Below, piece after piece: positions 16,313-26,479 of a stretch of 64,000 nt of DNA. Origin of the DNA: Aquirufa rosea (GTDB taxonomy: Bacteria; Bacteroidota; Bacteroidia; Cytophagales; Spirosomataceae). Below the pieces are notes generated by a model, which was not told the DNA's origin, made no database searches, and saw only the letters and a program-made list of their open reading frames with translations. The position numbers and the translations under genes were made by a program. Where the stretch lies: NCBI RefSeq assembly GCF_004118285.1, contig NZ_SDHY01000006.1, positions 62,001 through 126,000 on the forward strand, in the 5' to 3' direction. Position 1 is the stretch's first letter. Each line of letters starts with the position of its first letter.

Positions 16313-17273
16313 AGATTATAATCTTCCTCACCACCTCCGCAGCGGTTAAACTTTGCGACTCCGCTTTGTAATTGATGATAATGCGATGTTGTAGAACTGG
16401 AACAGCTACAGCTCTGACATCCTCTACATTAGGAGAAAATCTACCTTGCAACAAAGCACGGCATTTTGCTGCTAATATTAAACTTTGAGAGGCACGAGGA
16501 CCGGCTCCCCAAGAAATGTATGATTGCGTGATTTCGGTGGCTAATGCCGAGTTAGGTCTAGTTTGATGAACCCATTTAACCGCTGTTTCTACCACATGAT
16601 CCGGTACTGGTACTCGTTTCACCAATTGCTGGTATTCTAATAAGGTATGTGCATTTAAAATGGAAGCTGGTAAAGTTTCCACGTTGGATTTTTCTGACAT
16701 TCTTACCACAGCCACCTCTTCCTCGTAACTCGGATAATCCAAGACTAACATGAACAAAAATCGGTCTAACTGGGCTTCAGGAAGCGGATAAGTCCCCTCC
16801 TGTTCAATCGGGTTTTGAGTCGCCAATACAAAAAACGGTTTAGGTAAAGGATAACTCTCTCCACCTACGGAAACTGTTTCCTCTTGCATAGCCTCCAATA
16901 AAGCAGATTGCGTTTTAGGAGGTGTGCGATTAATCTCATCAGCCAAGACAATATTGGAAAAAATTGGTCCGCGATTGAACACAAAATTCCTTTGGGCATC
17001 CATCACTTCGGCTCCAATGATATCGGAAGGCATCAAATCTGGTGTAAATTGAATACGTCGAAACTCTAAATCCGTTAAGGCTGCGACCGTATGAACCAAG
17101 CGAGTCTTGGCTAATCCGGGAACACCTACCAACAAGCAATGGCCTTCACAAAACAAAGAAATCAATAACAAATCGATGATCTCATCTTGACCAACAATTC
17201 GTTCAGCTATGGCTGATTTAATCCGCTTAAAATCGCTTACAAAAGATTCTGCTAATTGTACGTCGTTCATCAT
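16311..17273 (-). CDS. MoxR-family AAA+ ATPase
   Basis: A cytoplasmic AAA+ chaperone-like ATPase of the MoxR/RavA group, thought to help fold or activate metalloenzymes and envelope complexes. Walker [10 protein letters not shown] is at residues 50-58, Walker [13 protein letters not shown] at about 107-118, sensor 1 [20 protein letters not shown] at about 148-167 and the arginine finger DRF shortly after. The length of 320 residues is typical. It overlaps the SurA gene by 4 bases (ATGA), so translation is coupled. The usual MoxR partners (DUF58 and von Willebrand factor A proteins) are not downstream, where a repeat element ends the unit. Confidence 0.92.
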   Translation of the reverse strand: MMNDVQLAESFVSDFKRIKSAIAERIVGQDEIIDLLLISLFCEGHCLLVGVPGLAKTRLVHTVAALTDLEFRRIQFTPDLMPSDIIGAEVMDAQRNFVFNRGPIFSNIVLADEINRTPPKTQSALLEAMQEETVSVGGESYPLPKPFFVLATQNPIEQEGTYPLPEAQLDRFLFMLVLDYPSYEEEVAVVRMSEKSNVETLPASILNAHTLLEYQQLVKRVPVPDHVVETAVKWVHQTRPNSALATEITQSYISWGAGPRASQSLILAAKCRALLQGRFSPNVEDVRAVAVPVLQHRIIINYKAESQSLTAAEVVRKIII

Positions 17274-18628
17274 TCTCCTGTGACACTACCTGCCAATATA
17301 TTACAATCCTTATATTCATCATCGATGTAAATAAATACATCGTCCTTAGCTTTCATAAACCATTTTTCAATGGCTTGATTCTTTTTCCGAGATAAGGCAA
17401 TAGCCGCAATTTTCTGGTAATCATCCTTCAAATTGGCAAAATGAGGTGGATGTTTAGCCTTGAAATACAAGATTCTAACAGCACTTCTACCATCTTCTGT
17501 TCGATAAGGAATCGGTGTAGAAATGGTTCCTACTTTCATGGAATCCAATGAAAAATATAAACCAGGCTCCATACCACTATCAAAAGGCATACGAGTAGTT
17601 CTGGTACCTGGATCAATCAACATTCCACCTGCATCTTGGGTGGGTTTATCTTCTGAAAATTCACGAGCTGCCTTGTCAAATTTCAAAGAGTCGCGTTGGA
17701 TTAACACCCGGATACTATCTAAAAAGCGAGTAGGTTCCGTTAAATCAAGTTTTTGATAATCAGGACGCAATAAAATATGTCTAGCATGGTATTCTTGACC
17801 TCTGGTCTCCAACAACTGGATCAAATGGAAACCAAACTCCGACTCCACCACGTCCGACATAGCCCCTGGTTTCAATTTCAATGCAGCAGCCTCAAACGGC
17901 GCCACCATCTGTCCACGCTTAGAAAAACCTAAATCGCCACCGCGTTTACCACTACCTAAATCTTCGGAGTATAATTTAGCTAATTCCTCAAAACTCTCTC
18001 CTTTTTCTACACGTCTACGATAGTCCAATAACTTGGACATCAATTCTTCCTTTTGATTCTTATTGGGCTGAGCTAAACGAACAATATGCCCTACCTCAAC
18101 TTCAGAAGGTAAATAAGGTAAGGAATCTGCCGGAATACCTGCGAAAAATGCCGCAACTTCCTTAGGCGTAATTTTCACATCATTAGTAATCTTGTCTTGC
18201 ATTTTACGCCCAGTCAATTGTTCTTTCAAAGAAGTACGTAAATCCTCTTTAAGGTTGACAATGGATTTACCAAAGGCTTCAACAATGTTTTTGGCAGAAC
18301 CATATTGAGTTTCCATTTGGTCCATTCTGGAATTCAATTCCATTTCTACTCGCTTGTCTTCTACAATCACGGAGTCAATCTCAGCTTTGGCTAACATCAA
18401 TTTGTTGACGACCAAACCTTCTAAAAGTTGGCAACGAGTAGGCGTATTGGCCTGTCCACTGGCTAAATACTGTTGATATTGCTGTTCTACATCTGATTTT
18501 AAAATGTAGTGATTGTCTACTTTGACAATAATTTTGTCCAATAAAGTGCCTTTAGTGGCTTCTTGCGCCCATGAGGCCCAAGAAAGTAACACCATTGCTC
18601 CACTAAAAATCCACGGGGTCAATTTCAT
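17270..18628 (-). CDS. SurA-like periplasmic peptidyl-prolyl isomerase
   Basis: A periplasmic foldase and chaperone for outer-membrane proteins. It has a signal peptide (residues 1-21, ending SWAQ) and an N-terminal SurA helical domain to about 165. A well-preserved parvulin domain follows (about 177-280, with [16 protein letters not shown] and [10 protein letters not shown]). A second, weaker parvulin domain is at about 282-390 (ARHILL, DAGGML). The length of 452 residues matches SurA. It follows the PpiD-like/OmpA gene by 7 bases and overlaps moxR, so all three form one operon devoted to envelope protein folding. Confidence 0.9.
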   Translation of the reverse strand: MKLTPWIFSGAMVLLSWASWAQEATKGTLLDKIIVKVDNHYILKSDVEQQYQQYLASGQANTPTRCQLLEGLVVNKLMLAKAEIDSVIVEDKRVEMELNSRMDQMETQYGSAKNIVEAFGKSIVNLKEDLRTSLKEQLTGRKMQDKITNDVKITPKEVAAFFAGIPADSLPYLPSEVEVGHIVRLAQPNKNQKEELMSKLLDYRRRVEKGESFEELAKLYSEDLGSGKRGGDLGFSKRGQMVAPFEAAALKLKPGAMSDVVESEFGFHLIQLLETRGQEYHARHILLRPDYQKLDLTEPTRFLDSIRVLIQRDSLKFDKAAREFSEDKPTQDAGGMLIDPGTRTTRMPFDSGMEPGLYFSLDSMKVGTISTPIPYRTEDGRSAVRILYFKAKHPPHFANLKDDYQKIAAIALSRKKNQAIEKWFMKAKDDVFIYIDDEYKDCNILAGSVTGE

Positions 18629-18635
18629 AAATCTA

Positions 18636-20891
18636 TTATTGCATTAATTTTTGTAATTCTTCCTGATTGATCACAATCGGGTATTTATTCCTTAATTTTT
18701 GGATCCACTCCTTATCCAACTGATTTTGTAAATCACGGATAATGCTACTACGACATTCATCAAAAGATTTAACTCGCTGTTCCTCTACCTTTTTTATCTC
18801 AAGATAAACATAGCGGCCTTCATATTCCAAATTCTTTTTACCTACTTGCCAAGTTTGAGCATCTAAAATGGGTAATTCCCCTTTTTTGAAGAATCCTTCA
18901 GTAGCTTCTAAACTCTTAGGCTTAATTGCATTAAAACGTTTTACTACGTCATCCATCGACTGGGAAAATAAGCGGAAACTCACGCGAGCATTTTTGGTTT
19001 TATCAGTCTTCGAAGCAAAAACCAATTTTCCTTCGTCTTTTTCTATGACACGTAGCGCATTAATTCCTTTACTTGACAAAAACCTAACTACCTGATTGAC
19101 ACGCCCTTCTGATAAAGTATCATGTTCCGAGGCGTCAATATGTCCTGTCACTTCCACCACATAGTCTCTATTTTTACTTAACAAAAGTCCTAGTTCTTGA
19201 AGTACTTTCTTGGCATTTTCATTCAATTCTGAATGTCCCAATTTAAAGAGTATATCAGGATAACGCTTGTTCATGGGATATGGAGCTGATTTAAGCAATT
19301 CCATGGCATCAGCTAAAGTCTTGACATTATCAGAAGATATCATTTTTACTTCTGCTCTTACAGGCATCGTAAACATGGATAAGTTTTGTTGGTAATAATT
19401 CATCTGACGTAAAGAGTCCAAGGATTTTTCAAAAATTTCCTTATCCGTAATCTTACTCAACAAACTACCTTCCAAAAACTCAGCCATTTGCTCTTTAAAA
19501 GCAGGATACTTGGCTTCCAAATGCTGCTCCTCAGCTTTTAAAGTTTGGGCATCAATGAACTCCTCCAACCAAACCGATTCAGAAATGGTAGGTAAATATC
19601 CTAATTCTTTAATTTTTCTTTTTTGTTGAGCTCCAATGAACTGATAGAACTCCTGAATAGTAAAAGTCTTGTCCAATACTTTAAACAAGGGGAATTGCAA
19701 CCAAGGCTCATCACCTACCCGATCTCTAGCGAAACGCTCCAAGGCCATTTTCTTAGATTCCTCTAAAATGGCTACACGATTTTCCACTCGAACTCGCTTC
19801 ATGAAAGATTGACGAATCAAAGCACTCCGCTCAGGATCAGTTACTACCTTTTGACGTAAATATTCAGCCATTTCTTCATAAGAAAGCAATGGCTTTTTAT
19901 CTAGTAATTTAAAAATCTGCCAACCTAAATTAGTTCTTATTGGCTCAGAAATATCTCCCAGCCGTTGCAAGCCGAATAGTTTATCTTGTAGTTCCTCACT
20001 TAAATCGGAAGAATAATACCATCGACGCAACTCCCCTCCTCTACCTCTGGAATAAGGGTCTTCGGAATAATTTTTACACACATCCTCATAAGATTCCCCT
20101 TTTTTCAAATAGGCTTCCACTTGCTCTATTTTCTTCTTTGCTTCAACTTGAAAGTTCGTTGCCGCGTCTACGGGAATGGAAATTAAAATATGTGCTAAAC
20201 GTATTTTTCCCGAATTAGGACGTTGCTTGTTTAGCTTAATAATATGATAACCACTGGATGTTCTAATGGGCTTGGAATATTCACCAAGGGCAAGAGCATA
20301 TAATTGATTTTCAAAGGCATACTGCGTTTGCAAACTGGTAATGTAACCCAAATTACCCCCTTTCTTGGCAGATAATTCATCATCAGAGAAACGTTGGGCT
20401 AAAGAAGCAAAATCTTCGCCAGCTTTTAATTTCTTATACAAATTTTCAATCTTTTGATAGGCAATTAAGGTATCTCCAGGACTAGGATTTGCTGGAAGTT
20501 TCACCAAAATATGAGACACTTGTTTTTCATCCTTCAACCTTTGATAGGCTTCTTTGACTAAGGCATTTACCTTTTCATTGTCTACTAAATAAGGACTCGC
20601 TAATTCTTTACGAAAACTGGCATATTCCTCTTGGAATCCGGGACTTTCAGCTAATTTTTCATCTTCAGCCGCCACTAGCTTCAGAGAAAAGTCTAAATAA
20701 TCCGACAGAAACTTATTCTTATTATCAGGCTTGATACTGTCACTCTCAATCAATCTACGGTAAATAGAAGAAAACTGAGACGCACTAATCTTTTTAGGGC
20801 CAATTTGAATAGGGGTAGCCTCTTGTGCCCAAGTCAAAGAAGAAGCAAAAAGAAAATATATGAATACTAAAAAGTAAAAACGAAAGCGCAT
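18636..20891 (-). CDS. Parvulin-type PPIase with embedded OmpA-like domain
   Basis: A periplasmic folding factor of about 751 residues. Residues 1-23 from the ATG at 20891 are a signal peptide (ending LTWAQ). Two parvulin domains follow: about 120-225 (VSHILVKLP, KGGNLGYI, GYHIIKLN) and about 232-335 (LAHILISIP, GRGGELRRW, GWQIFKLL). After a helical stretch comes an OmpA-like peptidoglycan-binding segment (about 545-650: ILFKLGHSELNENAKKVL, VEVTGHID, GRVNQVVRFLSSKGI), then a PPIase-like tail. The hybrid could tether the foldase to the cell wall. It is followed directly by the SurA gene. I start at 20891 because upstream in-frame residues are polar and would spoil the signal peptide. Confidence 0.85.
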   Translation of the reverse strand: MRFRFYFLVFIYFLFASSLTWAQEATPIQIGPKKISASQFSSIYRRLIESDSIKPDNKNKFLSDYLDFSLKLVAAEDEKLAESPGFQEEYASFRKELASPYLVDNEKVNALVKEAYQRLKDEKQVSHILVKLPANPSPGDTLIAYQKIENLYKKLKAGEDFASLAQRFSDDELSAKKGGNLGYITSLQTQYAFENQLYALALGEYSKPIRTSSGYHIIKLNKQRPNSGKIRLAHILISIPVDAATNFQVEAKKKIEQVEAYLKKGESYEDVCKNYSEDPYSRGRGGELRRWYYSSDLSEELQDKLFGLQRLGDISEPIRTNLGWQIFKLLDKKPLLSYEEMAEYLRQKVVTDPERSALIRQSFMKRVRVENRVAILEESKKMALERFARDRVGDEPWLQFPLFKVLDKTFTIQEFYQFIGAQQKRKIKELGYLPTISESVWLEEFIDAQTLKAEEQHLEAKYPAFKEQMAEFLEGSLLSKITDKEIFEKSLDSLRQMNYYQQNLSMFTMPVRAEVKMISSDNVKTLADAMELLKSAPYPMNKRYPDILFKLGHSELNENAKKVLQELGLLLSKNRDYVVEVTGHIDASEHDTLSEGRVNQVVRFLSSKGINALRVIEKDEGKLVFASKTDKTKNARVSFRLFSQSMDDVVKRFNAIKPKSLEATEGFFKKGELPILDAQTWQVGKKNLEYEGRYVYLEIKKVEEQRVKSFDECRSSIIRDLQNQLDKEWIQKLRNKYPIVINQEELQKLMQ

Positions 20892-20978
20892 AATCAAACT
20901 ATTTTGCTTGTCCAATGGGTGTTAAACGACAACAAGCCTATAAAATTACGAATAATACCTAAATAAACCCGTAAATAC

Positions 20979-21668
20979 TCAGTCCCTAACCTGAATTTGA
21001 TAAGAGAAATCATAGTGATAGTCATTCAGCATCTTAGGACCACTTTTCCATGAGCCCTTTTTCTGAAAACTTTCTAGCTTTTCCCATGAAATTTGCATTT
21101 CAGAAATCCCCAATCGATCATTGCCATCCCATTTATTTAAAAGTTCCACCGCTAAGCCACTGGCTCGCAATCCCCACATAAACCAACCAAAGGGATTGGT
21201 GATAGAAGAAAATTCCATCATGGAAATGGGTACTTGAAGTACACCTCCCCATTGATTCACTTGTCGTAAAACCTGTTGAACTTGCTGATAATCATCTACT
21301 TCCCAGAGGGAAACTTGAATACCTAAAGACTGCCCCGGTTTCAAGGCCATCAATAAAGTTGGAATCTTTTGTAATTCAAGTACACTGCCTTGTTTAACCT
21401 TTCCTACATAATGTGATGCTGGCTGAATTTGGACAATTTGGTCTTTTTCTATAGCTACTAACGAATAAATCAATAAAAGCTCGTCGGCCTGAGTAAGGTT
21501 TTCTTGAATATTCTTAGCTATTAATTGATTCCAGCGGAATTCCACCTTTTTTTCTTTAATAACTTCTTTCGCTACTACTGAATTACTGGAGGAAGTCTGC
21601 AAATCCTTACGACAAGAAGTCATCAAAAGGCATAAAATCCCCAAAAATCCTAAGCGGTACCTCATCAT
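20979..21668 (-). CDS. Putative lipoprotein of unknown function
   Basis: A protein of about 229 residues that I do not recognise. The chosen start (ATG at 21668) gives a hydrophobic N-terminus ending CLLMTSC, which resembles a lipobox with Cys near residue 19, followed by a polar Ser-rich linker. The rest is a mixed alpha/beta domain with repeated LLLIYSLVA and IQVSLWEVDDYQQV stretches. The start overlaps the stop of the agmatine deiminase gene by 4 bases, so it is translationally coupled as the last gene of the nadE-coaX-aguA operon. No catalytic signature is seen. Confidence 0.6.
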   Translation of the reverse strand: MMRYRLGFLGILCLLMTSCRKDLQTSSSNSVVAKEVIKEKKVEFRWNQLIAKNIQENLTQADELLLIYSLVAIEKDQIVQIQPASHYVGKVKQGSVLELQKIPTLLMALKPGQSLGIQVSLWEVDDYQQVQQVLRQVNQWGGVLQVPISMMEFSSITNPFGWFMWGLRASGLAVELLNKWDGNDRLGISEMQISWEKLESFQKKGSWKSGPKMLNDYHYDFSYQIQVRD

Positions 21669-22714
21669 AAAGCAGACTTGGGCTCTTGTTGTGTTAGGCA
21701 ATGAAAACTGCCTTGTCCCCAAATAATCTCCCTGGCTGACAGCCCAATGACGGGTCTATCCGTAAATAACTTACCTAAGATATCCAAGGCAATGGCATCC
21801 TGAGGGCATTGGAATATAGGAACAATGACGGCAGCATTACAAATGTAAAAATTGGCATAAGAGCCAGGAGCTCTAAATTCATCAATGACCACGGGATCTG
21901 GCATAGGTATTTCGATGATATTCAAAGGACGGCCATCCAATAACCTCATTTCCTTTAGTTCGCTCAAATTTTGAGCCAACACTTGATGGTTATCATCATC
22001 AACCTTAGGTTCCACCATCGTAATTACCGTATCCTCATTCACAAAACGAACTGTATCATCGATATGTCCATCCGTATCATCTCCCACGATACCATCGCTT
22101 ACCCACAATACTTGCTCAACACCATAAAAATCCTTCAAATAGGTTTCAATTTGTGCCTGATTAAGGTGCGGATTCCGATTGGGATTTAACAAACAAGATC
22201 GACTGGTCAATACTGTACCTTTGCCATTAAACTCTACAGAACCTCCTTCCATGATTATTCCTGGACTTATACATTCCAATCGAAGGTCTTGAGCAATGGA
22301 CTTAGGAATACGGTCATCGTCGTCAAATGGTGGATATTTCCCTCCCCAGGCATTATATACCCAATCTAGAAGTAGTCGATCACGATTATTGTTTTTTATT
22401 AAAAAAGCAGGTCCATGATCACGGCACCAAGCATCATTGGTAGGACGAATAAACAATTCAATTTGATTGGGATCTATTTGATAAGAGGACAATTCTCCTA
22501 ATATAAAATCTCTTAACTCTATATTATTGACATTAATCCTCACTTTCTCTCCTTGAGATATAGCTTTGATTAAGGCAAAATATTCAGGATACATATGATG
22601 CAACTTATCCCCTTGCCATGAATGATCATTGTGCGGAAAAGTAATCCAAGTAGCTTCATGGGGATGCCATTCAGCTGGGAAAAAATACCCTCTTTCTTTA
22701 GGTGTTAATAGCAT
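21665..22714 (-). CDS. aguA: Agmatine deiminase
   Basis: A guanidine-group-modifying enzyme of the peptidyl-arginine deiminase superfamily that converts agmatine to N-carbamoylputrescine and ammonia. Diagnostic stretches are CRDHGPAFLI (about residues 95-104), MEGGSVEFNGKGTVLTS (about 155-171), DDTDGHIDDTVRFV (about 211-224, with the catalytic Asp and His) and the nucleophilic Cys in GSFHCLTQQEP near the end (about 335-345). The length of 349 residues is normal. The next enzyme of the pathway, AguB, is encoded at 48384, so the cell should make putrescine from agmatine. It sits 2 bases after coaX in one operon. Confidence 0.93.
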   Translation of the reverse strand: MLLTPKERGYFFPAEWHPHEATWITFPHNDHSWQGDKLHHMYPEYFALIKAISQGEKVRINVNNIELRDFILGELSSYQIDPNQIELFIRPTNDAWCRDHGPAFLIKNNNRDRLLLDWVYNAWGGKYPPFDDDDRIPKSIAQDLRLECISPGIIMEGGSVEFNGKGTVLTSRSCLLNPNRNPHLNQAQIETYLKDFYGVEQVLWVSDGIVGDDTDGHIDDTVRFVNEDTVITMVEPKVDDDNHQVLAQNLSELKEMRLLDGRPLNIIEIPMPDPVVIDEFRAPGSYANFYICNAAVIVPIFQCPQDAIALDILGKLFTDRPVIGLSAREIIWGQGSFHCLTQQEPKSAL

Positions 22715-22716
22715 AA

Positions 22717-23484
22717 TTAATCAAGGTAATTTTCAGAAATCAGCCGTAACCCTTCTAAGGTGATAAGCTTGTTCACTTCATCAAAATAGGATTCCAAAGG
22801 AGTTAAAATGGAGGATAAGCCACCGGTGGCTAGCACTTTCACTTGTAGTCCTTTCTCTGCCTTCACCCGATGAATCATCTCTTTTACCATACCCACATAA
22901 CCCCACAAAATACCGGATTGAATGGCACTGACGGTATCAAAACCCAAGGCAGAATGAGGCATTTCTAAGGGTACTTCAGGTAATTGGGCAGTTTGAGAAA
23001 ACAAAGATTTCACCGCTGTTTTTAGTCCAGGAGCTATGGAAACACCTTCCATTTTACCCTGTGCATTGACTAATGTAAAAGTAAGGGCTGTACCAAAATC
23101 CACGATCAACACGTCCGAATGATAGGCATGATGTGCATAAACGGTGTTGGCTACTAAATCTGACCCAATTTCCTCAGGAGAGATAATTTCAATGGGAAAA
23201 TTTTGGTAAAGTTTAGGAGACATGATTTTGGCAGAAATACCTAACCAATTCTCCAATCCCTTCTGCACATGAAAAGAAACGGAGGGTACCACCGAGGAAA
23301 TGATGAGTTTTTGTGGTTTTAGCGAACCAATATTTTTTTCCAACCAGGCTTGCCTAATCCAATTTTCCATACGGAGCGTCGTCCAAGGTTGGTGAGTAGG
23401 TGTCCTTAAAATCAATTTCCATTCCTCTTCCGAATAAAATCCAAAGACGATGTCTGTATTTCCAATATCTACGACTAAAAGCAT
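22717..23484 (-). CDS. coaX: Type III pantothenate kinase
   Basis: CoaX phosphorylates pantothenate, the first step of coenzyme A synthesis. The ATP-binding DIGNTDIVFG is at residues 6-15, PEEIGSDLVANTVYA at about 101-115, VDFGTALTFTLV at about 125-136 and SIAPGLKTAV at about 147-156, ending with the VLATGGLSS loop (about 219-227). The length of 255 residues is normal for the ASKHA-fold enzyme. It lies between nadE (3-base gap) and aguA (2-base gap). Together with nadE it makes this a cofactor-synthesis operon. Confidence 0.94.
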   Translation of the reverse strand: MLLVVDIGNTDIVFGFYSEEEWKLILRTPTHQPWTTLRMENWIRQAWLEKNIGSLKPQKLIISSVVPSVSFHVQKGLENWLGISAKIMSPKLYQNFPIEIISPEEIGSDLVANTVYAHHAYHSDVLIVDFGTALTFTLVNAQGKMEGVSIAPGLKTAVKSLFSQTAQLPEVPLEMPHSALGFDTVSAIQSGILWGYVGMVKEMIHRVKAEKGLQVKVLATGGLSSILTPLESYFDEVNKLITLEGLRLISENYLD

Positions 23485-23487
23485 GCG

Positions 23488-25419
23488 CTAGTTTATAATA
23501 TCTTTTTCTAATCCTGCCGATAAAATCGGGAAGCGGAGCCAAGTCTTTGGATCTAGGCTATAATCATCCACATGAAAACCAGGGGCATAACGCTCCCTTT
23601 TCCATTGATTTCTGGCCCATAATCTAAAGAAGCGTTGACAAAAGGCCAGCAATTGTTCTTCTGTAAAACGTGAACCATATTCCGCTTTCAACATCTTTAA
23701 ACACTCCTTTGGCGATTTTTTATCATAAAACGCCCAGCGCTCAATCGCATTCAAAATAGGATAAGGCATGAGGTCTTCCTCGTCTACTTGCTTGGAACTT
23801 AGAGGTCTTAATTCTGCACTTGGTTCCAATTGATTCACATGAGCTAATCCAACTACCCGCAAATCACCCTCTAAACCTACTTTTTCTAACCAAATAAGCC
23901 ATTGACGAATAAAGGATTTGTCTATACCTGCAATGGGAGAGATAGACCCCGAGGTATCTCCGTCCATGGTGGCATAACCAACAGAGGCCTCAGAGCGGTT
24001 AGATGTGGCCAACAAAAGTGCATTATTGATATTAGCCAACATCCAGACACTTGGACTTCTTAAGCGAGCCTGAACGTTTTGTAAAGTAACATCATCCTGT
24101 TCCCAAGTAAGACTTCTACCGATGGCTTTTTCAATGATAGCCCGATATTCCTTCACCAATACATCTATGTTCCAATCATAATGGGTAGAACCGATACAGT
24201 CAGCCAAAGCCATGGCCGATTTTCTAGTATTGTCGGAGGAATTCTCCGTTCCCTGATAAGCTGTAGTCAAAATTCTAGCAAAAAATTCCTTTTCAGTTAT
24301 TACATCTCTCACCCAAGGAATATAGGCAAATTTCTCTTGTACACCTTTCCAGGATAATTCTTTCATGGCCAAGGAAATAGCCAAATAACACAGCGAAGAT
24401 ATAGCGGAAGAATCAGCACCTCCAGACAAGGAAATTACCCAACCATATGATTTGGATTTTCTTAAATAATCCCAAAGGGCTAAACTCACCGCACGGGCAA
24501 ATTCCTCTTCCTTAATATGTTCAGAAAGCTCCCAAGAAGACTTATCAAATAATTTATATGCGGGATTGGCGTCCAATTGAGGCATATCTGCCCGAATAAT
24601 ATCTTCTGATGACTCCTCCCAGGCTTTCAATTCCACGGCGGCCACAATCATCTGACTGTCTTGAAAGCTGAATCGAGAAGATTCCGCAATTAGGGTTCCA
24701 TTTTGAACAATATATGCATCCCCATCAAAAATGGTTCTACCTGATTCATTTCCTAGTACATTGGCAAAAACATAAGCGCCACCAATGATTTGGGAACCTG
24801 ATATGGCTAATTCTTTCCTTATCTTAGATTTTCCAATAGCAAAATGAGAAGCCGTAGGGCTACAAATAACAGAAACTCCACGTTTGGCCAATGAATGGGC
24901 AGGGCGCCTCTTACCTTCCCAAGCATCTTGACAAATTTCAACCCCAATATGTATACCATTGGCTTGAATTCGGTAGTCACCTATGGGAATATTCCCTAGA
25001 CTAGTGGAAATATGTGTACGTTTATCGGCTGGCCAAGGGCTAAACCAACGGGGTTCATAGTGAACACCATCATTCGCTAAATGCTGTTTAGGAACTAAAG
25101 CGACCAATTTACCATGGGCGATACAAGCAGCCACATTGTACAATTTTCCTTCAAAATAGAAGGGTAAACCCAGCCAAACCATAATATTTTGGGTATGGGG
25201 CAATACTTGCAATAAGGAATCCCAGGCTTTTTCCCGGGTATATGGACTCAAAAATTGATCTTCACACCCATAACCCGTCAAACAAAGCTCAGGAAGACAT
25301 AAAATAGATACCCGCTCTTGCAGGGCTTGCTGAATCAAATCATTGATTCGTTGCAAGTTACCACTCCAATCGAGGGGTGTTTGATTGAGAACCCCGGCTG
25401 CAAGAACTGTTTTAGGCAT
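23488..25419 (-). CDS. nadE: Glutamine-dependent NAD+ synthetase
   Basis: Amidates nicotinic acid adenine dinucleotide to NAD+, using glutamine. The N-terminal nitrilase-type glutaminase domain (1 to about 280) shows the Glu-Lys-Cys triad in LPELCLTGYGCED (about 43-55), ALVPKQHLANDG and GVEICQDAWEG (about 156-166). The C-terminal synthetase domain has the ATP pyrophosphatase loop SLSGGADSSAISS (about 328-340) and later ATSNRSEASVGYATMDGD (about 468-485). At 643 residues it is the large two-domain form. It follows a small lipoprotein gene by 5 bases and precedes coaX by 3. Confidence 0.95.
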   Translation of the reverse strand: MPKTVLAAGVLNQTPLDWSGNLQRINDLIQQALQERVSILCLPELCLTGYGCEDQFLSPYTREKAWDSLLQVLPHTQNIMVWLGLPFYFEGKLYNVAACIAHGKLVALVPKQHLANDGVHYEPRWFSPWPADKRTHISTSLGNIPIGDYRIQANGIHIGVEICQDAWEGKRRPAHSLAKRGVSVICSPTASHFAIGKSKIRKELAISGSQIIGGAYVFANVLGNESGRTIFDGDAYIVQNGTLIAESSRFSFQDSQMIVAAVELKAWEESSEDIIRADMPQLDANPAYKLFDKSSWELSEHIKEEEFARAVSLALWDYLRKSKSYGWVISLSGGADSSAISSLCYLAISLAMKELSWKGVQEKFAYIPWVRDVITEKEFFARILTTAYQGTENSSDNTRKSAMALADCIGSTHYDWNIDVLVKEYRAIIEKAIGRSLTWEQDDVTLQNVQARLRSPSVWMLANINNALLLATSNRSEASVGYATMDGDTSGSISPIAGIDKSFIRQWLIWLEKVGLEGDLRVVGLAHVNQLEPSAELRPLSSKQVDEEDLMPYPILNAIERWAFYDKKSPKECLKMLKAEYGSRFTEEQLLAFCQRFFRLWARNQWKRERYAPGFHVDDYSLDPKTWLRFPILSAGLEKDIIN

Positions 25420-25424
25420 ATATA

Positions 25425-25730
25425 TTAACGAGGTTTCTGGGAACTAACACGATCAGCCGGTTTAAAGAATTGATACCATGCTCTCTTCTTTGTCGGTTTG
25501 TTGGGACCTATTGTCGCGTAGTTGGAAGTTCTCACGTGTTTATAACGCGGAGTCCACATCCAAGAAAATGCCTCTCTAGGTCGATAATAACTTTCTCCAT
25601 GACGATGTTCTACCCTCACCCGACAAGTCTCTCTTGGGCAACGGGCAGACCAACAGGAACTTACCCCAAGCAATAAGGTAGAGCCTAATACGAACATCCA
25701 AATAAAACGGAATGTTTGAGTTTTGATCAT
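25425..25730 (-). CDS. Small putative lipoprotein
   Basis: A 101-residue protein I cannot assign. The N-terminal helix (FIWMFVLGSTLLLG) ends in VSSC, an acceptable lipobox with Cys near residue 26. After it come two more cysteines (ARCPRETC), then a basic and aromatic tail rich in Arg, Tyr and Trp, with a predicted pI well above 9. It is the first gene of the nadE-coaX-aguA operon. Small basic outer-membrane or inner-membrane lipoproteins of this kind are common and mostly uncharacterised in Bacteroidota. Confidence 0.55.
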   Translation of the reverse strand: MIKTQTFRFIWMFVLGSTLLLGVSSCWSARCPRETCRVRVEHRHGESYYRPREAFSWMWTPRYKHVRTSNYATIGPNKPTKKRAWYQFFKPADRVSSQKPR

Positions 25731-25782
25731 TTTTGGAGATAAATAAAAAATCGAACCTTTTCTAAGAACGATTTCTTATTAG

Positions 25783-25812
25783 TTAAATTACAAATCAAAG
25801 CGTAATTTTACT
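25783..25812. promoter_or_regulatory. Dyad between nadE operon and queE
   Basis: GTTAAATTAC (25783-25792) and GTAATTTTAC (25803-25812) are reverse complements at 9 of 10 positions with a 10-base spacer. The dyad lies 17 bases before the queE start in a divergent spacer, so it could be an operator. I looked for a preQ1 riboswitch here and did not see its conserved loops. Confidence 0.3.
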
Positions 25813-25829
25813 CGGAAATTTAGCCTGAC

Positions 25830-26477
25830 ATGCAATCAAACACCAAAGATATAAAATCGGTTCTAAAAAGAGATGAATTTACCTACCCAGTCATGGAATC
25901 TTTTTATACCATCCAAGGTGAAGGCAAATTTCAGGGCCATGCCGCCTATTTTATCCGTTTAGGCGGTTGCGATGTAGGCTGCCATTGGTGTGATGTGAAA
26001 GAATCTTGGCCTATTGACACTCATCCGATTAAGACTGTCAAAGAGTTAGTAGAAGAAGCCTCAGCTCAGCCCGGAAAAATTGTCGTTATTACTGGTGGTG
26101 AACCTCTCATGCATGACTTAAATCCACTAACTGAAGCTCTACATGAAGCTGGATTTAGAACTCATATAGAAACATCAGGGGTGGCAAAAGAAATTACAGG
26201 TGTTTGGGACTGGGTTTGCTTTTCTCCTAAAAAATTTAAAGAACCCAATTCGGACATTTTCCCATTGGTAAATGAATTAAAAGTTATCATTTATCATCCT
26301 TCCGACTTATCTTGGGCACAAACTTGGACAACACATTTGCCAGAAAATAGCCTTTGGCTTATGCAGCCAGAATGGTCTAAGCAGCTGGACATGAACCCCT
26401 TGATCGTAGATTTTGTCAAACAATCTCCACGTTGGCAAATATCCGTACAGACTCATAAATTCCTGCAAATCCCATAA
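25830..26477 (+). CDS. queE: 7-carboxy-7-deazaguanine synthase
   Basis: A radical SAM enzyme that contracts 6-carboxytetrahydropterin to 7-carboxy-7-deazaguanine in queuosine synthesis. FYTIQGEGKFQG (about residues 25-36) is the family signature. The cluster-binding cysteines are in GGCDVGCHWCD (about 47-57, C-x3-C-x2-C), and VVITGGEPLMHDL (about 87-99) is the glycine-rich SAM segment. At 215 residues it has the compact QueE length. The next gene begins only 2 bases later. No queC, queD or queF is in the window. Confidence 0.92.
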   Translation: MQSNTKDIKSVLKRDEFTYPVMESFYTIQGEGKFQGHAAYFIRLGGCDVGCHWCDVKESWPIDTHPIKTVKELVEEASAQPGKIVVITGGEPLMHDLNPLTEALHEAGFRTHIETSGVAKEITGVWDWVCFSPKKFKEPNSDIFPLVNELKVIIYHPSDLSWAQTWTTHLPENSLWLMQPEWSKQLDMNPLIVDFVKQSPRWQISVQTHKFLQIP

Positions 26478-26479
26478 TC

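Noticed and set aside
25731..25829. preQ1 riboswitch before queE
   Set aside because: The spacer lacks the conserved preQ1 aptamer loops. Only a short dyad is visible.
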